Of a stretch of 64,000 nt of DNA, positions 1-11,829 are shown in pieces. Origin of the DNA: Chlorops oryzae (Eukaryota > Arthropoda > Insecta > Diptera > Chloropidae). The first letter of the stretch is position 1; each line of letters opens with the position of its first letter. Position numbers and translations under genes: made by a program. Location: contig CM035806.1 in assembly GCA_020466095.1 (NCBI GenBank), positions 164,927,871 through 164,991,870 on the forward strand. Direction: 5' to 3'. The notes below the pieces were generated by a model. That model ran no database searches and was not told the DNA's origin. It was given only the letters and a program-made list of their open reading frames with translations.

Positions 1-25
1 TAAATTCATTCAAGTGGTTTCATCA

Positions 26-853
<828 letters not shown>

Positions 854-1071
854 TGTGATTGGATTCCCGGGAATTCATTTCCCCGGGAAATTGAAATAAA
901 TACTCGGGAATTTAAATATGTTCGAAATTTTTTAATTGGAAAATTTTATCGTATAGCCGCTCTTTTGTTTTTGACAATGTCATTTCTTTTAAAATTTCCA
1001 TACATTCTTCAAAATATTAGAGGAACGAAATTCCCTTTCCCCAAAATTTGGGGAAAGGGAATCCAATCACA
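854..1071. repeat. Palindromic MITE, ~218 bp
   Basis: The ends are inverted repeats: GTGATTGGATTCCC at 855-868 pairs with GGGAATCCAATCAC at 1057-1070. The interior has further CCCGGG-containing partial palindromes near both ends. There is no coding potential. The interior style (cccgggaattc) resembles the families at 42785 and 50678, but the outer termini differ. Confidence 0.6.
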
Positions 1072-2110
1072 TGCCCGTATATATAAGTTTATCGTTTCTA
1101 TTTCATGGGGAATTTCTCTTCCATTCTGCAGCAAAGTCTCTCGCTCTTTTACTCTCTCGTATTCTTCGAAAGGAACAACTTTAAATGTCAAAGGCAGCGA
1201 AACGAAATGAGGTGATAAATGTTAAGTTGAAACAACAAACCAGCTGAGAGGTATTCGATGACATTCGAAGTATGCGAGCATACGAAATTAAAGAAAAGAG
1301 AAAGACGATAATAACGAATGATGACGCCGCCGATCTATCTCGGTCGAAAGTAGAACGAATTTAGTCATTTTAATTAAAAAAAAAAAAAATTAAATTCCAA
1401 TATAAAGTTGAGCTGAGAGAGAATTTAGATCAAACTTAAGGGTGGGAAAAAATTAAAAATTAAGAAAAAGAATAAAGGCAATAACTGTAACTTTTTAAAT
1501 ACGAACTAAATTATTTTCTGGTAACTTTTTTGACTCTCTACTATTACAACCCGGATTTCTGTAACAACGCAAACATAACTCTATTTTATCGGGTTCCGGG
1601 AAAGACAACTAAACTACAAAAATGAACTATTCAGTGCACTCCAGCGATATTGATAAAGAAAATAGTAATTTTTACCATGATGTCAGAGCAAAGTTAAGAT
1701 TCGATTAAGACATTGCGATGATGACCAGATTTTATTCGAATCGTGAATTATCATTTATTAAAAAAAAAAAAATCCCAGAAAAAGTTAGAAAGAATAAAAA
1801 CTTGGGGACAAAACCTTTTATTTCATTCGTATACTCCAAATGTAATTTTCTTAAAAGATATCCATATTTGTGCCAATTTGTCACTTCCTCCTGGTCAACC
1901 GACAATTTGTGCAAGTTCATAGAAAGTGGAGAAACGAGGGTCGGGCTCTATATTAAAATTAATTTTCCGGACTTTTCCAGCTGGACAAGTCGAAACGGTA
2001 GTACCTCCTATGGAGTTGTTGTAAAAGCAAAAACTACTCGTATTGCATCGACCTATCGAGGGTCTCATTTTGTACACTTTTCCTCGGAACACCCTATATA
2101 TATATATGTA
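1072..2110. other. Intergenic, nothing recognised
   Basis: AT-rich DNA with an A-run near 1378-1390. Short open frames on both strands at 1718-2146 show no family resemblance and no splice-consistent partner. Confidence 0.4.
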
Positions 2111-2112
2111 TA

Positions 2113-2297
2113 CAGTCAAACTTCCGTATAGTGAACGTCTATACAATGAAGTTCTCCCTACTATGAAATAATTTCAAAAGCACAGCTTTTTCGTTCCACT
2201 TTCAGTGTTCGTGCTAATAATTTCTGTAAAATGAAATTTCTATATAATGAAGTGATTTTCTGGTCCCGTGCGACTTCATTATAAGGAAGTTCGACTG
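2113..2297. repeat. TA-flanked MITE with CAGTC.AAC ends (Tc1/mariner-pogo style)
   Basis: The left end CAGTCAAACTTCC (2113) and right end GGAAGTTCGACTG (ending 2297) are inverted repeats flanked by TA on both sides. This end type with a TA target site is typical of Tc1/mariner/pogo-derived MITEs. The interior repeats TATA-ATGAAGT motifs. It is non-coding. Confidence 0.65.
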
Positions 2298-2339
2298 TAT
2301 ATATATATATATATATAGAAATGATCAGCGTCACAAGGA

Positions 2340-2943
2340 GATTCGATTTAGCCATGTCTGTCCGCTTGTCTATCCGTATCCAGTTTTCTTATCGAAGGTG
2401 CTGAACTATCTTGACGAGTTTCAAACCAATTTTAAGAGTGCCTCCAGTACCTGGGGTCTGTTATGAAAACTACTACTACTACTACTACAGAAACTACTCT
2501 AAAACCTGAACTTTTCGACATATTTTAATGAAATTTGATATTTGAAGGCAATAAATGTAATTTCAAGAGATTGTAAAATTGGGCGTGGCAGAAGGGCGTT
2601 TTTCGAAAATTGTATCTTACACCTGAAATTTAAATGGGACACGAAAGCGCAATTTGGCGTATATTCTTCCATTATGGTCATAACTATCCTCTTCAAAGAT
2701 TTTTTGTAATCAGTTCATAATTACGGATACTAAATTAGGGTCTGTCATAAAAAATCCCAAAAACCGCCTCAATCTCGGGGGGTTTTCGAGATATTTTAAT
2801 TTAATCTAGAATTTCAGCTAATATTTAAGACTCCGTCTAAATTTTTTTTTGAAATTGGAAAAGTGGGGATTTGCAAAACTGAATTTTTCATAAAGAAATT
2901 GAACAAGAATCGAAGAATATGAGGCCCTTGGTGGCGGCCTTAA
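2340..2943 (+). repeat. Dispersed 'gtctgtccg...atcttgacga' repeat fragment
   Basis: It starts with a pyrimidine-rich GTCTGTCCGCTTGTCTATCCG run followed by a block containing CTATCTTGACGAGTTT. The same order appears near 38613-38720 and, in reverse orientation, at about 50885-51080. It is a dispersed non-coding repeat of unknown class. A short (ACT)n array lies at about 2470-2488. Confidence 0.5.
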
Positions 2944-3684
2944 GGGGGTCTTCTCATTGAAAACCCGTTTTTTGGACCCTTTTTAAAAAAATTCTTATTT
3001 GAAAACGCAAAGAATAATTGAAAACTTTTTTTATTTATTGTATTACAAAAGGTTCAAAGTAAATAAAAAAAATTTTTTTGCCTCGATACGTGGGCTGTTC
3101 AAAAAGTAATGAGACTTCAAAGTTGGTGGTGAAAAAAAAAGGTGCCGTCACGGCGGCCACGATTCCGGGTCTCCGGAGCGTCCGAAATGGAAAAAAAACC
3201 GGGGTTATAATCAGTATAGATGTAATTCTCGGGTGAACCTCAAGCTTAATTTTGTGATTTTTTTTTGACAAAATGGCGGCCATTCAAAAAAAAATTTCAA
3301 TTTCGGGCTTTTTTTTTTGTAGTTTAGTGTAAAAAAAAAAAATAGTAAAAATTTTTTTAAAATTATGGTCGAGGTTCACCCGAGAATGGTGACAATTCTG
3401 CGTCGATTCCACTTTGTTTCATGAAAATCGGTTCAGTTGAACTGGAGATATCATGGCCGCCAGTTCGAAAAACGTGGTTTCGAGATAAACGCGTTTAAAG
3501 TTTGAAGCAACGCAAAAATTACTCGTTTTAGCGCAGATCTTGCTCGACAAAGAAGGCTATATCCTCTAAACTATTTCGAATTTCAAAAAATCCTTTTAGG
3601 GGCATATTCACAACTACCCAAGCTATAAATAAATGCAAAAAAAAAAAAAAGTCGAAAAAAAAGTTGCTCAATGAGAAGACCCCC
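2944..3684. mobile_element. TTAA-flanked TIR element, ~741 bp, non-autonomous
   Basis: The termini GGGGGTCTTCTCATTGA (from 2944) and TCAATGAGAAGACCCCC (to 3684) are inverted repeats. Each is flanked by TTAA (2940-2943 and 3685-3688), so the target duplication is TTAA, as in piggyBac and Kolobok superfamilies. The interior contains homopolymer A/T runs and the phrase GGGCTGTTCAAAAAGTAAT near 3090, which looks like a mariner end. No transposase frame is present. Confidence 0.6.
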
Positions 3685-3756
3685 TTAAGAATCTTCAGAA
3701 TACCTTGTATTAATGATACTGGTCTTGGAGCCTGATTAGAAAACAAATTTCAAACA

Positions 3757-4017
3757 TACATATCGCACCTCCTCTTCTAAAATGACACAACTCAAAATTT
3801 TTGAATTTTGAGTTATGATGTGGATGTTGTTCCTAAGTCACCTGTCTACCTGCAGGAAAAATTCCATTCCGTTTTTCCTATTATAAAAGGCCGAAAAAAA
3901 GCCGTAATGCCTTTCGTCTTGCTTTGATTGACACTGCGATGCATTTTGTTTTTTGCGTTTTCTGAAAAATGAGAAATTTTGAGTTGTGTCACCTTAGAAG
4001 AGGAGGTGCGATATGTG
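3757..4017. repeat. Palindromic MITE, ~260 bp
   Basis: Long imperfect inverted repeats of about 42 bp: ATATCGCACCTCCTCTTCTA near 3760 pairs with the AGAAGAGGAGGTGCGATAT block ending near 4014, and the pairing continues through GACACAACTCAAAATTTT. The central part has a second AAAATTTTTGAATTTT palindrome. It is non-coding. Confidence 0.65.
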
Positions 4018-5098
4018 TCTGTGAAATAAAGCGCGAGTCTGGTGGCTTCTAAATACATAATACACATAGTGAGATTCATTTAGCTTTGTAAATTGCCTGT
4101 AGGCAATCCTTTGGAAAAATTTGCCTTTGATTTTATATTTTCAAAGATACAAATTCATTAACTCATTGAACGGAAGATTTAAAATTTGAGCTAGTGAAAT
4201 TTATCGTACATTATCGTGTTCTGCGTCAATATAGCGAAGAAGTAGAGCTTCTCAGCTTACATAATCTGCCTGTAAAATAAGAGTATGTGTTTCCAGGATT
4301 AAAGTTTTTTTTTTTTTTTTTTCTTTATAAGTAAGCAATTTATGTATAGCTTACACAATTGCTTTATGCCCATCGAATATACAATTTACATGAATCATAT
4401 TGCTGGCAATAATAACTGCTATACAGGCGCACTCTAGACTCAATAAAAGGTAAATGGGTAAATTTCTCAAAAAAGAAATTCATGAAATATTTTTACTCAC
4501 ACTTTTACATATATACCATTTAAATTGATTAGAAAGCATTCTTCTTTGTGACTTAATTGAATGTTGTCAATGAGAAATTTCGCTCGTTCAATTTGTGTGT
4601 GTGTATATACCCCAGAGATGTATGGGGGGGGACTTTGCATCATCTTGTGGCAATGCAATAAGGAAACATGCGCTATCAATCCATATGGAAGTAATTACAA
4701 TCGGAAAAATATTGTTAGCAATACGTGTTGTGGCGAAAGAACCCAAGTACAGAGTTTTTATAGAAGACTTCCTTCGTGAAACCAGAACTAAGATTAAACA
4801 TATTTCTGTTGTAATGTCAGCGTTTAGAACTTCTGTGGCAAAATCCTTGCCGATCACTGCTACACATTAAAAAAAAAAAATTTGCACGCTCACTTAAGGA
4901 TTCATTTTTTAAGCCATCGTTTGCTATTTGTTTTACTTGCGAAAATAGTGGGATCCCAGCTTATCTCTAGCTCTCACACAATCTTATTTATCTCTGATTT
5001 ATTGGAAATTACTTTCTATGCTGTTTTTTTTTTTTAGCTCTATTTTGACAGCAGAGCTTTAATTAAATATTTAAATATACAAAAATGAGAAGAGCAAG

Positions 5099-5143
<45 letters not shown>

Positions 5144-6957
5144 TAATGCTAAAAATAATGGAATAATATTTGGTTTCTTATTCCAGTGCGACGAGGTAGT
5201 TCCTTCGCTAAATCTTAGAAACTAGACAATTAAAAAAAAAAACCATATGGATACGAGGAAAAACGAACAATGAACAAACAGCTGAACACACAGCTGAACT
5301 ATTAATGTTATTTGTTCCCCTTTCGTTCCAAGAGAACTTGGACAATTTGAATGAAATGAAATGCAAAAATAATAAACTTATTTATATAAATCTATAACAT
5401 TATTATAAAGTTAAATATTTGTCAGTCATAGTCCAAGAGATGAAACTTGAAATTTCCTTTGGACGAGTATATAGTGAAAATCGGGGAAAAAACACAATAA
5501 CAAAGAAAGAATTGGATGAGGCCAGGTCTCAGTCTCAATAATGTATATATGGCAAGAGATCAGTTATCCAAAAATTCGATGATTCCAGCGCTCATTACGC
5601 ATTGCTCTATGCTGAGCCGCGAGCAGCGAAACGTAACGCAGGAGTCGACTTTGCTGAGTCATAGCAGCAACAATAGAGCGCAAGTAAAAGCGGTCAGCAG
5701 CAGCAGCAGCAGCGACTACTACTCATCAGAAAGCAAACTGACGTAGCGAATCGAATTCCTAATGTTGTACTTGTCAATGGAAATCACAAACGCCACGTGA
5801 AAAAAGTGATTAAGCAAATTTGACGATGACGGTTGAGACGACATGGAAAATGAGTTCAGAGAACATTGATTAGCCTGGATGAGAAAGATCATTATATATC
5901 TGTATATACATATGTATAAAGAATTTTCTTTGACAATTTTTTCCTTTCTTTTATTTGCTCTTTTTCTTTTTTGCCGCTGTGGCAATGGCAACGTTGCGAA
6001 GTTTTCTACACATACGCGGGCAAATCCACACACACACACACACACACACAAAGGCATTCAACTCCATACGTGGATTTTCTTCGGAGCCACTTTCTTTTCA
6101 TGTAACAAATTTCATTTTACTTACTCCGATGATGTTTGGTAATGATTCTTGCACTTTTTTTTTTGGCCCGTTTAACAAATTACGACTTAAAAACTAAAAT
6201 CAAAAACGAAAATCAACTCGAATTTTCTATGCCGCTTCAGAGTACGCTAGCACCACCCTACGTTTAAAAAAAATGTGAACAGCGACACTCACACTGTACG
6301 ACAAAAATGACTAGCGAGTAAAAGAAAAGTAACGAAATGAAACGAAACGAAAAGAAAGAACAAGAGAAAAAGATAACGAGTGAATTGTGGGATATGAGCG
6401 AGCGAGCGAAACGGATCTCTACTCGGCCATGTTGGTCTCTCATTTTGGTATATGTGTCTCGAGAGTCAGAGACACACGAACATGTTTCGGAACAATTCCA
6501 TTCCACGATTGCATGAAAAAGAAAGAGAAGCGCCGAACATTTAACAAACAATCGTCTTTTTTCTTCGCTCGCCTTTCTCTACTTACTTGATTGTTTCAGA
6601 ACATTTGTTCGTGTGTCTGACACTCTCGACTGTGAGCACTGCAGTTTTTGTCAGCGTATTTGTATTTTATTAATTTTTATTATTTCATTAATTATTATAT
6701 TAATTTAATTGCTGTTTTTGTGCGGCACTTACATTATTTGCGATATTTTTTCCACAGGCGAGCTCCCAAAAACAGTTAATTAGCCAAGTCTCTCAAATTC
6801 GAAAACTTATTAAAAAGATAAAATCTTTATGCTACCTTAGACAGCACGCCACGCAGTGAATTAGAGATGGGCAAGTGCGGTAATCGAGTGATCGAAATGC
6901 GAGGAAATATCGATTTTTTGCGATCGAATTTTCGAATACTTGTACGCTATTTACACG
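4018..6957. other. Intergenic, simple repeats only
   Basis: About 2.9 kb without a supported gene. It holds a T-run at about 4306-4322, an A-run of about 39 at 5102-5140, a CAG run at about 5696-5712 and an ACAC run at about 6028-6050. Open frames at 4561-4870, 5516-5746, 5719-6142 and 6264-6590 are short, overlap on both strands and resemble nothing known. Confidence 0.4.
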
Positions 6958-7092
6958 TTAAGACATTTCGATAATGAAACAAATTTTCGTTGGCAAGGGA
7001 GGCAGGGGAAAGAGAGAAAAAACGCTACCATTACCACATCTCCGTGCGTCCCTAGCCCACAAAAAGTGTGTTTCATTATCGAAATGTCTTAA
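6958..7092. repeat. Short foldback MITE, 135 bp, TTAA at the ends
   Basis: A perfect 24-bp inverted repeat: the TTAAGACATTTCGATAATGA block at 6958 matches the reverse complement ending at 7092. If TTAA is read as the target site, the termini start GACATTTCG. It is non-coding. Confidence 0.65.
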
Positions 7093-7373
7093 ATGGCCTC
7101 TTGAATTCCCAACTTTATTTGTAATATGGCAGCACTGAAATTTTCTCAAAACGATGGCCAAGCCATTTGGAAAGCTGGCTATTAGTAGCCGGAATATTTG
7201 GAAAGATGGCTTTTTGGAGATGGCCTTTGCTAAATATAACTGAAGTCACTAACCTTTTCCCAGTATATGAGCTTGTCTACACACGACTCATTTGCGTCCG
7301 GGTATCGGATGTATTTTGACGTAAATTTGACATTTTGTGTTTATACTGCGGATTCATTTGAAGCCGATTCATT

Positions 7374-7736
7374 TTGACGTTTGACATAGAACATAACCTA
7401 AAGAAATCATATGTTTACAATAACAAACGCTCGGTGAATAAAATTTGCAAAAAATTGAGTGATAGTGAAGAGGAATTGTGTGCTCTTGGAAATTTAAATG
7501 CGATAATTTGTGTCGCTTTATGTGCTACCAAGAGAAATAAGCGCTTTAAGAAAAAGAAACGTGAGTGGGTAATGGCATGGAAGCTAAGAAGGATAAGCAA
7601 GGGTGCAATCCATTTAGTGCACAAGGAGCTCAAGCTTGAAGATGTACACTCTTACAGGCGATATTTGCGGATGAGCGAGGAGTGCTTTACGGAGTTACTT
7701 GGATTTTTATTTTTGCCTTCACCTCCATCACCGTAA
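7374..7736 (+). pseudogene. Harbinger-type transposase N-terminal fragment
   Basis: The open frame holds a basic KKKKREW block followed by VMAWKLRR, then KELKLEDVHSYRRYLRMS and EECFTELLGFL. This W..P/A-W-rich start and the 'F/Y RRYLRMS...F.ELL' pattern are characteristic of the N-terminal helical region of PIF/Harbinger nucleases (HARBI1-like). The frame then runs into sequence that makes sense only on the opposite strand and stops at 7736. The downstream DDE domain is missing. There is no ATG at the listed start (it opens on TTG), so the real start is unknown and the first ~60 residues may be non-coding. Confidence 0.65.
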
Positions 7737-7897
7737 CATCAGGACGCAAATGCTTTAGATTTTCACAAATTTCAACAATCGCGTCATTTTTTTTTTATGC
7801 GATCTAAAAAGTCTGCACATTTTATTCTATATAATATCGGATTTTGCTCATACAGCATTATCAGCTCTAAAGTTTGTTCCCGTGTCCAGTTGCTCAT
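7722..7897 (-). pseudogene. MADF-like accessory protein fragment of the Harbinger element
   Basis: Reading from ATG 7897 on the minus strand gives MSNWTREQTLELIMLYEQNP, then ILYRIKCADFLDR, and after an A10 run EICENLKHLRPDVTV and VKAKIK. This fits a MADF domain ('W....LI.L...NP.LY...... F.DR....A...I.') as found in the second protein of insect PIF/Harbinger elements. The A10 run at about 7787-7796 puts the second half out of frame by one base. The sequence is cut at about 7722 where it abuts the transposase fragment. Confidence 0.6.
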
Positions 7898-8110
7898 TTT
7901 TCTACAATATTTTTCAGTTTGGTTACAAAACAACAACCTCCAAATACGTTTGCGGCGTCAAAACAAACGAACTGAATGTCAAATTCTATGACAATCAAAC
8001 TTGCGACAGAGAAACGTCAAAATGCAACCAACATTTTTAAAAATTTTTGAAAATCTGGACTCACGTAACATGTCACCGTCCCGCTTCCCCTCTCGCGTGT
8101 AGACAAGCTC

Positions 8111-8394
8111 TATAAAGCAAAGAGTATAGAATCTAAAGAGTTCCCATATGGGTAAAAAAAATGGGTTTTATGGTTTCGCTCTCATGTAGTACTATATGGT
8201 AGAGTCCGACCGAAGTTAAAATTTTCAACCGAAACCGAACCGAAACCGAATATTCGGTTTTTGTAAAGACCGAAAACGAAACCGAAAATTTAGGACGATT
8301 CGGTGGCCGAACCGAAACCGAAACTTTTCAAATCTGAGAAACAAAACTAATTTTTTATTGTGTGCTAGTATATGAATTTAAAATATATACATTA

Positions 8395-8445
<51 letters not shown>

Positions 8446-10894
8446 AGTATTATGTGTAAAAAAAAAAAAAAAACTCCGAATTCACGTTGTTAAAATGAAT
8501 GCTTTTTCACATTAAGTAGTTGTACAAAGTTTTGTTTCAAGGCTTTTGGTATTTCCATAACAGTATGTATGTATGTATGTTGCAGTGGAGTTTTTGAAAA
8601 AGAAGTGCAAGGCTTGGAACGTTACACTCCGTTTCGCCTGGGTTTTGGCTTGAGCCGCTTCAAGCTCTTCTTCAAATTTCGAGCACGGTCGGCCTCGCCG
8701 TTCATACCTCGTGCGCTCTTCGTCCAGGCATACCCCGTGCCCAACGCGGCCGTCCAGGGTGACCCAAACGCCATTCACTTCGGCGTCGTTGTCCTCGGCT
8801 TGAGTTAGCTCGGGTATCTCTTCTTGAATGGGGGCATGAGGGTCCAATTGGACTGCCGTTCATCTCCATTGACCTATTCTCTATCGTCATCATAGTAACC
8901 ATATTCAATGTGATATATGTTAGGGTCGGAATTCAACCGATTCTCCCTGAATTTAACGTCTAAAAGTGCTTCCATTTCTCTATTTGTTAAAACAAAAACA
9001 ATTAATTTAATACAAAAATACCAGTTAAACCATTTCTTATATATTTAAATATATATGTTTGTATGCTCGTAAAGTTCTATATTATAACCTTTTTAATGAA
9101 ATTATGGACTTTTTTGAAAATACACTTCTGACTTACACGACTACTGATAATTTTTCCATGCATATGCTGAGGTCGGATGAAATAAAAAAAAAGAAAACAC
9201 TTATTTAACAACGATTTAATATAATTGTATTTTAAAAGTTTAAGAAAAAAAAAAAAAATATATAACGTAAAACTTATTCAAAAATAAAAATATTATTCGT
9301 TACAATAAAAAATGTACATATTTACAATTACTTTTTCCAAAATTTTAAATTCCAAAATTAAATAATAATGATGCTTGGATTCAATTCTGGAACAGGAAAT
9401 TACTCTCTCATTCGTTGAATAGCTTGAATATAGCAAAAGATGCCAAGTTCAAAATGGGAGCCTAATCGTCAACGGCCGCATGTGTGGCGATATCATAAAA
9501 AAAAAATATTGGGACTGTTAAGAATAGACTACACTCTCGTACTTGTATCACTAATTAATACTACTTGTTAGTCCCGTAAGAGAATACTTGTGAAGACCAC
9601 CAGTTAGTCAACAAAGAATAAAAACTAATAGATATGGCAGCACCTACGATTCACGACGACGAACGTATAAGTCTTTTAAAACCCAATTATAAAATAAAAA
9701 GGCCATAAAAACAATTATCAAATTGAGTTCTTTTTATCTAAACAGGGACGAATAATATTTGGTAAAGAATAGAAAGATATATATTTCTATCGAATCCGTT
9801 AATGGGGGGTACACATGTTCGTGAAATGACCCATGAAAGGAAATTCGTTCAACTACTTCTCGCTGCGCTGTTTAATTTTTTATATAATTCTCATTAGCTT
9901 TATTGAATTAGAAGCATAAGATGTTACTACATCTGCAGAAGTTTTGAACGCTGAAAATGAAATTGCGAAAATTAAGTGATTTGATCCAACCTAATCCGCC
10001 AAATTTATGTAGGATGCCTTTAGAAGATGCTTCGTAGTTAAAAAAAATATGTTTTTTTTTCCATCAAAATTATCTTCATATTTTATTTTTTTTTATTGTT
10101 ACCAGGGACGAAAAAGTAGGTACAATTGTACCATTTTCGCTAACTTACTCGAATATTGATTTGAAATTATCAATTCGGGTTTAATATACGTAAATAAATT
10201 AAAATTAAGATTTCAACCAAAAAATTAAAAACTTCAAATTATTCCACTTGGCGTTTTTTATTATTTGGCATATGAGATATATAATTTGCGTCGTGAGTCG
10301 TGTTTTAGAGTAAAATTCACTCACGCACGGCTAATGGCACGAATCCTGATTTTCCAGACACATGCACGTCGTGTTTTTTTTTTGTCTTGTTCGTGCGTAC
10401 TGCAAGGTTGCAGTAAACTTCTAGGTTTTTCTTCGCCATTCCTGAAAGAACTTACCACAAACCTAGGAAAACTAAGTTTTTCGTTTTGCCAAATTGGCTA
10501 CCGTTCGCGGTTCAAAGGTTTTGGCTCCAAGGGGATTTTGTGTATTTTTTCGTTAAATAGTTATAGAACATATTTCAAATTTTTTTAAGTTATTGTATCC
10601 TTAAATAAGCTAACTTAAATACAAAATCAAGATAAATACAAATTTTTGAAAACTAATGGTGTAAAATGTCGCTTAAAGTCGAACAAAACTGAAATTTTAG
10701 AAAAAATTTCGATTTTTTCTTGACTTTGAATGAAAATAACTTAACAACAAGCTGTTATCTTTTTGATACTGTAATTTTTAATTGTAGGCCAATCAATTAT
10801 GTGTACATATGTGAAATTTGAGAACGGCAGCACATACCATTTTCATGGTATAAATTTTTTTCTAAAACAACTCTGTCGAGATTTTTATAAATAA
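8111..10894. other. Intergenic, low-complexity DNA
   Basis: No gene recognised. It contains a degenerate (ACCGAA)n block at 8215-8330, a long A-run at about 8399-8444 followed by another at 8460, and a short (TATG)n run at 8564-8580. The open frames at 8512-8908 (GC-rich relative to the surroundings) overlap on both strands and show no family signal. A block with GATGCCAAGTT near 9440 recurs near 11700, so part of this is old repeat. Confidence 0.4.
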
Positions 10895-11387
10895 AGCCGG
10901 GAAGTCGCATACACCGTTTTCGGCCACGAAAACTAAAACGAAAACTGAAAATCGTTGTTGTTCGTCAATGTTTCGTTCCTGAGTTAGTTTTCGTTTCGTT
11001 AGAAGCGTAGCGACATAAATCAGAAACCGAAACAACCGATTTTTAGCTGTCATATCATATTGAAGTGAAATAGAGTGCCTCGAAATTTATTGATATAAAA
11101 TCAAAGAAAATTTTATTTTCATTTGTCATAAAAACTACAACGAAATTAAATTGAAATAAAATAAATGAAACTGACTGTCAAAATATAAATATATCGTTGC
11201 TATAGCTCCGAAAAGAACCTACTTGAAGTTGTTTTCGTTCCGTCGTCAAACGGCGATTTTTTCGTTGCTAATCGGCGCTGTTTCGATTTTGAATTTCGCC
11301 GCTACTTTCTGTACTAGAAATTTTTTCGGAGCTAATGTATGGAATTTCGTTTTCGTCGCCGAAAACGGTGTATGCGACTTCCCGGCT
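10895..11387. mobile_element. TAA-flanked Harbinger-like MITE, 493 bp
   Basis: The ends are inverted repeats of about 29 bp beginning AGCCGGGAAGTCGCATACAC (10895) and closing with the complement at 11387. They are flanked by TAA at 10892-10894 and 11388-11390. The TWA-type 3-bp target is typical of PIF/Harbinger. The interior is non-coding apart from chance frames. Confidence 0.7.
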
Positions 11388-11829
11388 TAAGCAACACAAT
11401 TTTTAAACGAAAAATTCACTTCTTTTTCGTTCCGAAAACAAATTACGACTAGATTAATTTGAAATATTTTGTCAGGGAAAAATCAAGTTCGGCTTGAAAT
11501 GTGTGTTATTCCATAGCTCATCACTTTTACTGCTACATCCAACATTTTTAGTATTCTTTACAATTACCTACCAACAAATGTACAATTTTTCAAAAATTTC
11601 AATTTCCAACTTTAATTCATAATGAATCTTAGATTAAATTTCTGGTACCTTAAATCCCTGGCTCTCCCATTCTTGGAATAATTTAAACAAAGCGAAAGAT
11701 GCCAAGTTTAAAATTGAGGCCTCATAGTCTGAATAGCTCTGAATGGTTTCTCTGCAGCATAGTTTTTTGTGGCTTTTTTTCGAACAGTATAAACAGTTTA
11801 GTATACCAAAAGGTAATCCATATATTTAA

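Larger units (their letters stand above)
7269..8110. mobile_element. Internally deleted PIF/Harbinger transposon
   Basis: The 842-bp element has near-perfect 18-bp terminal inverted repeats: GAGCTTGTCTACACACGA at 7269 and TCGCGTGTAGACAAGCTC ending 8110. It is flanked by a 3-bp direct repeat TAT (7266-7268 and 8111-8113). The 3-bp target and the two coding relics inside, a Harbinger-type transposase N-terminus on plus and a MADF-like protein on minus, fit PIF/Harbinger, which typically encodes a transposase and a separate DNA-binding protein. The two relics meet at about 7720, so the catalytic DDE part has been deleted. The element cannot move by itself. Confidence 0.75.

Noticed and set aside
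4561..4870. Overlapping 60-91 codon frames on both strands
   Set aside because: No family match, no splice partner; overlap on opposite strands suggests chance.
5516..5746. 76-codon frame with a Ser-rich end
   Set aside because: The Ser run comes from the CAG repeat; no other support.
8512..8908. GC-richer frames on both strands resembling a possible exon
   Set aside because: No motif, no splice sites in a coherent phase, and no partner exon. Left as unassigned.
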